DNA of 8,756 bases from Candidatus Scybalomonas excrementavium (lineage in GTDB: Bacteria; Bacillota; Clostridia; Lachnospirales; Lachnospiraceae). The notes beneath the pieces were generated by a model. That model saw only the letters and a program-made list of their open reading frames with translations, had not been told where the DNA came from and made no database searches. Position 1 is the first letter of the stretch, and the number at the start of each line of letters is the position of its first letter. Of this stretch, positions 1 through 5,965 are shown piece by piece. The stretch spans positions 1 through 8,756 of the forward strand of contig JADIML010000213.1 of the NCBI GenBank assembly GCA_017694765.1, given 5' to 3'. The translations under genes and the position numbers were made by a program.

Positions 1-10
1 TCCTATTCTC

Positions 11-2002
11 TTATCCTAGTCCTACCAATATTCCTAGTTGATAAATAATCCCTGTCACAATCCATGCTATCATTAATTGAAATACTATCATCTTCATCGT
101 CCATTTTAAGGAATTCGTTTCTTTCTTTATGGTAGCAATAGCTGCAAAGCAAGGAGTATATAATAATGTAAAAATCATAAGGGCGTAAGCATTCCATGCT
201 CTAAATCCCATCGTTCCAAGCATATCTACAACAGACTGACTTGTCTCTCCATTTAAGGAAGAGATATGAAATAGAACCAAAAAGCTAGAAACTACAACTT
301 CTTTTGCTGCAAGACCAGAAATTAACATCACTCCTATTTGCCAAAATCCAAGTCCGATTGGTGCTAAAATAGGCACTAAGCATCTTCCAACAGAAGCTCC
401 AAAACTATCTGCCATATTATGTACAAGACCAGTCGAACCAAAATTTAAAAGAAACCATATAAAAATAGATGCTAGAAAAATGGTTGTTCCTGCCTTTGAT
501 ACATAATCTTTCACTTTTTCTCCTACATAGATAGCAATTGTATTCGCATTTGGTGCTTTATATTCCGGTAATTCAATGAGTAAAGGATTTTCCTCTCCTT
601 GTGCCATGACTTTACTTTGAATAAAAGCAACTAAAATCCCAATCATAATTCCAATGATATACATAGAATATGCTACTAACATGGCATACTGTTTAAAAAA
701 CAATCCTGCAAATGTAACATATACTGGTAACTTAGCACTACAGGACATAAATGGAATTAATAAAATGGTTCTTCTTTTATCTCTTTCATCTTCTAGCACA
801 CGAGATGCCATAACTGCTGGCACACTGCATCCAAAACCTAACAGCATTGGAATAAAAGCCCGTCCAGATAATCCTATTTTCCCCATAATACCATCCATCA
901 CATAAGCAACACGTGCCATATATCCACTGTCTTCCAAAAAAGCTAATGCTAAAAATAAAATAAAAATATTTGGTAAAAAACTTAAAATTCCTCCAACCCC
1001 TGTTAAAATTCCATCTATAATTAAAGATGTCATCACTTCTCCTACGGACAAAACATGTAATAGAGAACGAATACCATTGCTGACAAGTTCAATTCCCATC
1101 TCCAAATATCCCTTTAAGAAATCACCAACGGTAAATGTTAGAAAGAATACAAATGCCATAATGGAAAAAAAGATGAGAACTCCAAAAACAGGATGTGTGA
1201 AATAGGAATCGATTTTATCTGTTCTAGCTTCTCTTTTTGCTTTGTTTACTAATACTTGTCCTATTACATCCTCAATATAAGCATATTTTTGTCTTACAAT
1301 TTCATTTTCATAACTCGTTTGAATATAGTCTTTTACATAACTTCCATATTTTCTTACTATCTCTTCATCATGCTCTAATAACTTAATCGCATGCCATCTC
1401 TTTGGAGATACATTTGGAACTTTTTGTTCTAAAATTTGTATAATTTGTTCAATTTTATCTTCTATTTCTTTCGAGTAAGAAAAAAAACGATTTTCCTTTT
1501 CTTTCCATTCATATTGAGAGACTGCGTCCAGTAGAGAATCAAGTCCTACTTTTTTTCTTGCTGAAACTGGTATCACTGGAATTCCTAATAATTTCGATAA
1601 GCGATGTAAATCAATTTTGATTCCTCTCTCTTCTACAATATCCATCATATTGAGTGCCAATACAACTGGCTTTTCCAATTCAATAGCAGATAACGTTAAA
1701 TATAAATTTCTCTCTAGTGCCGAAGCATCTGCTACATCAATAATAACATCTACCTGATCTTCCAATAAATATTGTCTTGTCAGCTTTTCTTCCATTGTAT
1801 ACGATGTTAAACTATAGGTACCTGGTAAATCAACTAACTTCCATTTTTGATCCTGATACCGTATGTTACCTTCCTTTTTTTCGACCGTAACGCCCGGCCA
1901 ATTGGCAACTTTTAGCTTGGCTCCTGTATAAGCATTAAAGAGCGTTGTCTTTCCACAGTTCGGATTTCCAACAAAACTAACTTGCAATGAATTAGACATC
2001 AT
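11..2002 (-). CDS. feoB: Ferrous iron transport protein B (FeoB)
   Basis: This is the membrane permease for Fe2+ uptake, with an N-terminal GTPase domain fused to a membrane channel domain. The G motifs are visible: G1 GNPNCGKT (residues 12-19), G2 region GVTVEKKEG (37-45), G3 DLPG (58-61), G4 NMMD (118-121) and G5 SAR (147-149). A helical linker follows (about 170-265). The hydrophobic part runs from about residue 270 to 661 and carries the conserved cysteine motifs GCSVPA (391-396), SCSAKLP (420-426) and TPCFAA (616-621). The length of 663 residues is typical of short clostridial forms, without a long C-terminal extension. Two ATG codons stand in tandem at the start (2002 and 1999). A purine-rich GAGGGGG lies just upstream and fits the second ATG slightly better. 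The start overlaps the end of feoA by 8-11 bases, which suggests translational coupling. The stop codon is at 11-13, so the gene is complete; any terminator is outside the window. Confidence 0.97.
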   Translation of the reverse strand: MMSNSLQVSFVGNPNCGKTTLFNAYTGAKLKVANWPGVTVEKKEGNIRYQDQKWKLVDLPGTYSLTSYTMEEKLTRQYLLEDQVDVIIDVADASALERNLYLTLSAIELEKPVVLALNMMDIVEERGIKIDLHRLSKLLGIPVIPVSARKKVGLDSLLDAVSQYEWKEKENRFFSYSKEIEDKIEQIIQILEQKVPNVSPKRWHAIKLLEHDEEIVRKYGSYVKDYIQTSYENEIVRQKYAYIEDVIGQVLVNKAKREARTDKIDSYFTHPVFGVLIFFSIMAFVFFLTFTVGDFLKGYLEMGIELVSNGIRSLLHVLSVGEVMTSLIIDGILTGVGGILSFLPNIFILFLALAFLEDSGYMARVAYVMDGIMGKIGLSGRAFIPMLLGFGCSVPAVMASRVLEDERDKRRTILLIPFMSCSAKLPVYVTFAGLFFKQYAMLVAYSMYIIGIMIGILVAFIQSKVMAQGEENPLLIELPEYKAPNANTIAIYVGEKVKDYVSKAGTTIFLASIFIWFLLNFGSTGLVHNMADSFGASVGRCLVPILAPIGLGFWQIGVMLISGLAAKEVVVSSFLVLFHISSLNGETSQSVVDMLGTMGFRAWNAYALMIFTLLYTPCFAAIATIKKETNSLKWTMKMIVFQLMIAWIVTGIIYQLGILVGLG

Positions 2003-2225
2003 AATCCCCCTCTATTACTTCAACCTTTTGAGCAATGCCTTTTCCTACGGCATACCTCGTTCCTCTCATTTTATAAATCAAAGTTCCATTTTTTTTACGA
2101 CTCAAAACAACAATCGATGTTCCTTGTATCATACCAAGTGCTTCTAATCGTTGTTTCATCGTTCCATGGATATGAACGTTATCAACAATGTATGTTTTTC
2201 CTATGAATACTTGTTCTAAAGTCAT
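1992..2225 (-). CDS. feoA: Ferrous iron transport protein A (FeoA), SH3-like
   Basis: This is a small cytosolic partner of FeoB, needed for or modulating Fe2+ uptake in systems studied elsewhere. At 77 residues it has the normal length for a stand-alone FeoA. The visible family pattern is a short N-terminal segment, then QRLEALGMIQGTSI, a positively charged turn (SRKKNG), an amphipathic strand with MRGTRYAVGKGIA, and a final strand ending VEVIEG, as in the SH3-like beta-barrel. An AGAGAGG ribosome binding site lies 8 bases before the ATG at 2225. The gene begins 23 bases after the HAD phosphatase stop, and its last codons overlap the start of feoB, so the three are very likely co-transcribed. 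I saw no convincing Fur-type operator upstream. Confidence 0.95.
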   Translation of the reverse strand: MTLEQVFIGKTYIVDNVHIHGTMKQRLEALGMIQGTSIVVLSRKKNGTLIYKMRGTRYAVGKGIAQKVEVIEGDYDV

Positions 2226-2248
2226 ACCATTTTCCTCTCTTCTAGCTT

Positions 2249-3040
2249 TTATAATAATTGTCTTAAAACTTTTAACACTCCATGATTTTTGTTACTATCT
2301 GTTATATAATTTGCCTTTTCTTTTACTTCTTCTCTTGCATTCTCAACGGCAAAGCTATAGACTGCTTGCTCTAGCATTTCTAAATCGTTTCGATTATCTC
2401 CAAAAACCATCGTTTCTTCCTTAGAAATTCCATATTGTTGTTGAAGTTTTTGAAGTGCGGTTCCTTTATTTATCCCCGGCATCACACAATCTACCCATTC
2501 ATTTCCAGAGACTGCTAAATGAAGTCTACCTTCCCATTTTTGAAAAATTCCTTGCTTAGCTTGTTTTCCTGCATCCACTGGATGATATAGGGAAACTTTT
2601 ACAATCTCATCTTCTACTTCTAATAAATCATCAACTTGGATAACATTAAAATGATAGTCTTCAATAATCCAATGTAAAAATTTTTCATCTTTTGTTTCCA
2701 CATAGCAACATTTTGGTCCATTGACCATAATTTCACATTCTGTCATAGAGCGAATATCCATAACCAACTCTCTTACAATTTCCATTGGTATTTTATGAAG
2801 CTCTAGTGTCTGACCTTTGGCACAAACATAAGAACCGCCTTCTGCAATCATAGTAATTTGATTCGCTATTGGTTTCATAATATTTTCAATACTACTTTCT
2901 CCTCTACCACTAGCCACAACAACTAAAATCCCTTTTTCCATTAATCTTTGAAAAACCGGAAAATAATCTGGATTTAAGTTTGCGCTTCCATCCACGACAA
3001 GTGTACCATCAATATCTGTTGCAACTAATTTAATCATCAT
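2249..3040 (-). CDS. Cof-type HAD-IIB family hydrolase (phosphatase)
   Basis: This is a cytosolic haloacid dehalogenase-superfamily phosphatase of the Cof/HAD-IIB type, which usually acts on sugar phosphates or other small phosphometabolites; the substrate cannot be read from sequence. Motif I is DIDGT (residues 9-13, nucleophile Asp9, acid/base Asp11). Motif II is ASGR (Ser44). Motif III is Lys192 in NKGTALQKL. Motif IV is GDNRND (214-219, Asp215 and Asp219). Residues about 85-185 form the C2-type cap between motifs II and III. The length of 263 residues is typical. Two ATGs stand in tandem (3040 and 3037). The AGAGAGG site is 3 bases from the first and 6 from the second, so 3037 may be the true start. 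The 236-base region upstream (3041-3276) holds the rpoD terminator, and I see no strong sigma-A promoter in the remainder. The gene is the first of a tight unit with feoA and feoB, an uncommon partner for iron transport. Confidence 0.92.
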   Translation of the reverse strand: MMIKLVATDIDGTLVVDGSANLNPDYFPVFQRLMEKGILVVVASGRGESSIENIMKPIANQITMIAEGGSYVCAKGQTLELHKIPMEIVRELVMDIRSMTECEIMVNGPKCCYVETKDEKFLHWIIEDYHFNVIQVDDLLEVEDEIVKVSLYHPVDAGKQAKQGIFQKWEGRLHLAVSGNEWVDCVMPGINKGTALQKLQQQYGISKEETMVFGDNRNDLEMLEQAVYSFAVENAREEVKEKANYITDSNKNHGVLKVLRQLL

Positions 3041-3177
3041 AAACCTCTCTTTTTCTTATTTTATTTCTTTTCTTTTATTCGTCTCTTATATTTTATGTAT
3101 CGCTATCACTTTCATTCCTTGCTTCATATCCACATAATAGCTAAGTCTTTCAGAAACGATAGACTTTCTATACACCC

Positions 3178-3210
3178 AAAAAGGCTGTCACAGCTTTCCT
3201 GTAACAGCCT
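3178..3210 (-). terminator. Rho-independent terminator of rpoD
   Basis: Read on the minus strand, a 12-base-pair stem (arms 3199-3210 and 3182-3193, AGGCTGTTACAG with CTGTGACAGCCT, one G-U pair) closes a GAAAG loop and runs straight into a run of T (3178-3182). It lies 66 bases after the rpoD stop codon, so it should end the sigma factor transcript and insulate the HAD-feoAB unit. Confidence 0.92.
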
Positions 3211-3276
3211 CCTATCTCTTTTCTACAGTAGATATCTCCTTGTCGTCATTAAGCCTAACATAATCTTACTTGATTT

Positions 3277-4446
3277 TTATAAAAACTCAGCAATCTTTTT
3301 TGCTCTTGATGGGTGTCGTAATTTCAATAATGCCTTAGCCTCAATTTGTCGAACACGTTCTCTTGTAACACTTAGTAATTGTCCAACTTCTTCTAAAGTA
3401 CGAGCATGTCCATCATCAAACCCAAATCGTAAAGATAACACATATCGCTCTCTTTCAGATAAATCTTCCATAATAAGTTCTAAGTTTTGGCGCAACATAA
3501 CAGCTTCAATATTGGCTTCTGGCGTTACAGTACTTTCATCTGCAATGAAGTCCCCTACACTAGAATCTGCTTCATCTCCTACTGGAGTTTCTAACGATGT
3601 TGGAGTTTTTGCATATGCTTGAATTTCCTCTAATTTTTCCAATGTAATTCCAAGCTCTTTTGCAAGTTGTTCTTCTGTTGGCTCTGAACCATTTTCCACA
3701 GTCAACTTTCTTTGAGCCTTCGTTACCTTATTCATCATTTCAACCATATGAACGGGGATTCGAATCGTACGACTTTGATCTGCCAATGCTCTTGTAACTG
3801 CCTGACGAATCCACCAAGTCGCATAAGTACTTAACTTATAGCCTTTTGTATAATCAAATTTCTCAACGCCTTTCATCAAGCCTAAGTTTCCTTCTTGGAT
3901 AAGATCCAAAAATCCCATTCCTCTTCCAACGTATTTTTTCGCTATGCTGACAACAAGGCGAAGATTTGCTTCTATAAGCCTCTGCTTTGCGACCTCATCT
4001 CCTGCTGCTTTTTTCTTTGCAAGTTCAATTTCTTCCTCAGTAGAAAGCAGAGGAATAATACCGATTTCTTTTAGATATAATTTCACTGGATCATCAAGAT
4101 TGACCCCTGCAAAATTACTAAGATCATCAAGATTAATATCATCAATTTCTAATTCATCATCTTCTAGAAACAATAATTCTTCTTTATCTTCTATATCCTC
4201 AAAATTCTCATCAAAATCAGCAATTGTCTCTTTCCCTTGAAGAATTTTAATATGTTTCTCTTCTAAATATTGATAAATATCTTCTACTTGACCGATTGTT
4301 AGCTCAATTCCTTTAAAGCAATCATTAATCGCGGAAACTTCCAGTCTGTTTTTTTGGGTGCCGGCTAAATTTACGAGTTTATGCAATTGTTCCGTAAATT
4401 GTTTCTGATCGATTTTCTTGTTCTTTTCTTTCATTGTATGACCCAT
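3277..4446 (-). CDS. rpoD: RNA polymerase sigma factor, RpoD/SigA family
   Basis: This is a sigma-70 family factor that directs RNA polymerase to -35/-10 promoters. Its 389 residues carry every region of a primary sigma factor: region 1.1 (about 12-75), an acidic linker rich in Asp and Glu (about 76-108), region 1.2 (115-147), region 2 (157-232, with the melting and -10 recognition helix around STYATWWIRQAVTRALADQS), region 3 (236-315, with SLETPVGDEADSSVGDFIADE as the 3.2 finger), and region 4 (325-385, with helix-turn-helix EEVGQLLSVTRERVRQIEAK). The ATG at 4446 is chosen because AAGGAG (4458-4463) lies 11 bases upstream; the next in-frame ATG, at 4434, lies 23 bases from it. Oddities: dnaG, the usual clostridial neighbour, is absent, and several region 3-4 residues differ from the common form I remember (GFDDGHARTLEEVG where GLDDGRPRTLEEVG is usual). 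It may therefore be the housekeeping factor or a second RpoD-like one. It has its own promoter, leader and terminator. Confidence 0.93.
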   Translation of the reverse strand: MGHTMKEKNKKIDQKQFTEQLHKLVNLAGTQKNRLEVSAINDCFKGIELTIGQVEDIYQYLEEKHIKILQGKETIADFDENFEDIEDKEELLFLEDDELEIDDINLDDLSNFAGVNLDDPVKLYLKEIGIIPLLSTEEEIELAKKKAAGDEVAKQRLIEANLRLVVSIAKKYVGRGMGFLDLIQEGNLGLMKGVEKFDYTKGYKLSTYATWWIRQAVTRALADQSRTIRIPVHMVEMMNKVTKAQRKLTVENGSEPTEEQLAKELGITLEKLEEIQAYAKTPTSLETPVGDEADSSVGDFIADESTVTPEANIEAVMLRQNLELIMEDLSERERYVLSLRFGFDDGHARTLEEVGQLLSVTRERVRQIEAKALLKLRHPSRAKKIAEFL

Positions 4447-4456
4447 AAAACTCTTT

Positions 4457-4468
4457 TCTCCTTTTCGC
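4457..4468 (-). promoter_or_regulatory. Segment of rpoD leader able to hide the ribosome binding site
   Basis: On the minus strand this segment reads GCGAAAAGGAGA and contains the AAGGAG ribosome binding site of rpoD. It can pair with 4475-4486 (TCTCTCTTTCGC) across a six-base loop (4469-4474). By hand this gives ten Watson-Crick pairs, one G-U and one mismatch. The partner segment is also the second arm of the larger upstream hairpin, so the two structures exclude each other. The pairing potential is seen directly; regulation is inferred. Confidence 0.45.
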
Positions 4469-4473
4469 GAATA

Positions 4474-4518
4474 TGCGAAAGAGAGACTGCCATAGCTTGT
4501 TAGCAGTCTCTTTTCGCA
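4474..4518 (-). promoter_or_regulatory. Stem-loop at the 5' end of the rpoD leader RNA
   Basis: This is a long inverted repeat. On the minus strand, arm TGCGAAAAGAGACTGC (4503-4518) pairs with 4474-4490 in a perfect 16-base-pair stem, apart from one bulged C, around a 12-base loop (4491-4502). It begins about six bases after the predicted transcription start of rpoD, so it would cap the transcript. Only TCTTTC follows the inner eight pairs and no proper T-run follows the full stem, so it is a poor terminator in the rpoD direction. It might still slow or partly stop read-through from the DUF4397 gene, which ends at 4600 with no other terminator. Confidence 0.75.
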
Positions 4519-4530
4519 CTATTTATCTTA

Positions 4531-4559
4531 ATTGTAACATTATGTTGAAAAAATGGCAA
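4531..4559 (-). promoter_or_regulatory. Predicted sigma-A promoter of rpoD (extended -10)
   Basis: On the minus strand, -35 TTGCCA (4554-4559), a 17-base spacer and -10 TACAAT (4531-4536) are preceded by TGT, giving an extended -10 motif. The predicted start is near 4524, which leaves a leader of about 78 bases before the ATG. It lies in the 153-base gap between the DUF4397 gene and rpoD, so the sigma factor can be transcribed independently of its neighbour. Confidence 0.8.
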
Positions 4560-4599
4560 TTCTTTCATAAAAAATATTTTTGCTTCTTTATCCACTCTA

Positions 4600-5445
4600 T
4601 CAATTTTCTAAAATATACGGCTGTAAAGCTGGTAAGTATCCATCATTTCCTAATATATATATAGTATACATAGTATTTGCTTTCATATCAATAGAAAATT
4701 CTAACAATGCGTCCCATCTTCCACCAATTTGATAAGTCAAATCGTTAATTAAAGAAATATCAGATACGATTGGCATTGGACGATTTGGAGAATTGATAAC
4801 TTTAAAATTATATTTTCCCTCATTAGCTCTCTTATAATTTGTCACTTCTTTAAACCTCACATCAGAAAAAACAACTCTTCCATCTTCTAATACAAGATCC
4901 AATGGTCCACTATTATACGACAAATTTATCATACGAAGACAAGCTAGCCTTCTAGTACTACTCATACATGGTAAATCAATAACGGTTTGTATCCCTACTC
5001 CATTGACTGTATTCACTAAGGCTAATGTAACAGAAATTGTAGCTACAAATGGGATTACTTCCTGATAAATAATTCTTCTTGGATAACTGGTTGCTAGTAC
5101 CGTTACAACTTGAAATCCCTCTTTTACATTTTTATATTGTGTTGATGTTCCAAACGGCAAATCACTTGCAACTGTTTCTCCTCCAACTGTAACTGTTAAT
5201 TCTCCATAATTAGCAGCTCCATTTAAAACACGTACCCTTGCTCTACCATTTCCTACATTGGGTGGCTGTGACTGTTCTGGTAATGGTGGCATGCCTTGTA
5301 TTGGTGGCCTTGGGATTTCTGGAGTTTGTGGAGATTGGTTTGGTAATGATGGGGTGGGAAGACCTTCTGGTCCTATTCCCGGTGTCGCTGGCTGAGATAA
5401 CATATCATCATTAGTGACTCTTTCTCCTACTCGATAATCATCCAT
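4600..5445 (-). CDS. DUF4397 domain protein with proline-rich N-terminus
   Basis: The function is unknown. The 281 residues divide into a short polar N-terminus (1-18), a proline-rich segment with 16 prolines in residues 19-62, and two beta-rich repeats (about 68-157 and 169-277). Each repeat begins with a strand of the type RVRVLNGA / LRMINLSYNSG, followed by L-x-V-x-x-x-x and a Y-K-N/R turn, the pattern of the DUF4397 family. There is no signal peptide or membrane helix, so the protein is probably made and kept in the cytoplasm, or assembled there. It has only two cysteines (160 and 169). The start is supported by AGGGAG six bases before the ATG at 5445. A sigma-K-like promoter match ends about 30 bases upstream, which hints at mother-cell expression during sporulation and a spore-coat or exosporium role; that is inference. 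The next gene downstream is rpoD, which has its own promoter. Confidence 0.8.
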   Translation of the reverse strand: MDDYRVGERVTNDDMLSQPATPGIGPEGLPTPSLPNQSPQTPEIPRPPIQGMPPLPEQSQPPNVGNGRARVRVLNGAANYGELTVTVGGETVASDLPFGTSTQYKNVKEGFQVVTVLATSYPRRIIYQEVIPFVATISVTLALVNTVNGVGIQTVIDLPCMSSTRRLACLRMINLSYNSGPLDLVLEDGRVVFSDVRFKEVTNYKRANEGKYNFKVINSPNRPMPIVSDISLINDLTYQIGGRWDALLEFSIDMKANTMYTIYILGNDGYLPALQPYILEN

Positions 5446-5475
5446 ATGATTCTCCCTTTTTATTTTCTCTATGAC

Positions 5476-5503
5476 TAACGTATGCCAATACTATAAAAAT
5501 CGT
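5476..5503 (-). promoter_or_regulatory. Possible sigma-K-type (sporulation) promoter
   Basis: On the minus strand, AC (5502-5503), exactly 17 bases, then CATACGTTA (5476-5484) matches the classical sigma-K pattern AC-N17-CATANNNTA. The implied start near 5469 gives a leader of about 24 bases ending in the AGGGAG site of the DUF4397 gene. No good sigma-A promoter is seen in the same 70-base gap. The motif is short, so chance cannot be excluded. Confidence 0.4.
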
Positions 5504-5515
5504 TCCTCAAAAACT

Positions 5516-5929
5516 TTATAAATATTTTTCTATCAGTTCTGCTACATCTTCCATACATCCAGAACAACTTCTTACTACTTTTTTTGTATCAATCCCTTTT
5601 AACTCTCGACACATTAATGTTCCATTCTTTTGCAAAAATTCATCCGATATTAATTTTCCTATCTCATATGTCTGCATTTTGGAGTTGGGTGCATCCATAT
5701 TACCAGTGCTTGTCTTTAGTCCATTTAAAATAATAGCAGCTGAAATTGCACCACAGGTACCACTCATGCCTCCCATTCCAAGCCCAAATCCTTCTGCAAT
5801 TTTAAATAGAGTTTCTTTTTCCACATCTACTTTATCTGCATAAGCACAGACAATCGCTTGGGCACAATTATAACCTTTTTTATGATATTCACGAATCTTC
5901 TCCATCCGCTCTTTTAGCTCGTTTGACAT
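5516..5929 (-). CDS. C_GCAxxG_C_C family putative redox protein
   Basis: This is a small cytosolic protein of 137 residues, the usual size of the C_GCAxxG_C_C family, which is predicted to be redox-active and is often found near transporter genes. Its true reaction is not known to me. Cysteines are at 22 (GYNCAQA), 28, 59 (GMGGMSGTCGA), 107 (TLMCREL), 122 and 125 (CSGC). The glycine-rich GFGLGMGGMSGTCGAISAA block (47-65) is the most recognisable family feature. The family's CGAxxG motif reads CGAISA here, so the last glycine (position 64) is alanine. The CSGC pair near the C-terminus resembles a thiol-disulfide or metal-binding site. AAGGAG lies 7 bases before the ATG at 5929. The gene starts 36 bases after the diguanylate cyclase stop with no terminator between, so read-through is likely. 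No terminator is clear before the DUF4397 gene. Confidence 0.88.
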   Translation of the reverse strand: MSNELKERMEKIREYHKKGYNCAQAIVCAYADKVDVEKETLFKIAEGFGLGMGGMSGTCGAISAAIILNGLKTSTGNMDAPNSKMQTYEIGKLISDEFLQKNGTLMCRELKGIDTKKVVRSCSGCMEDVAELIEKYL

Positions 5930-5965
5930 CTATTTCTCCTTTTCTCTTAGCAGATTCATTCTATT

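Noticed and set aside
2188..2424. Plus-strand frame with a leucine-rich, membrane-like translation
   Set aside because: It is antisense to feoA and the HAD gene; the hydrophobic look is a by-product of the AT-rich complement.
3041..3177. Possible promoter or Fur box ahead of the HAD-feoAB unit
   Set aside because: TAAAAT and TATAAG occur but without a -35 at proper spacing, and no palindrome close to the Fur consensus was found; a promoter must exist nearby but I cannot place it.
3095..3622. 175-codon open frame on the plus strand
   Set aside because: It runs antisense through the 3' half of the clearly real rpoD and the rpoD terminator, has no ribosome binding site, and its product resembles no protein family; it is a shadow frame.
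3944..4240. 98-codon plus-strand frame rich in serine and phenylalanine
   Set aside because: It lies entirely antisense within rpoD; its composition is the mirror of the acidic and lysine-rich codons of the real gene.
4474..4518. Inverted repeat as a strong terminator for the DUF4397 gene
   Set aside because: There is no proper T-run after the full stem in that direction, and it lies downstream of the rpoD promoter, where full termination would silence rpoD; at most it is a weak attenuator.
4473..4664. 63-codon plus-strand frame across the rpoD leader and the end of the DUF4397 gene
   Set aside because: It covers the rpoD promoter and the inverted repeat, has no ribosome binding site and has unlikely composition.
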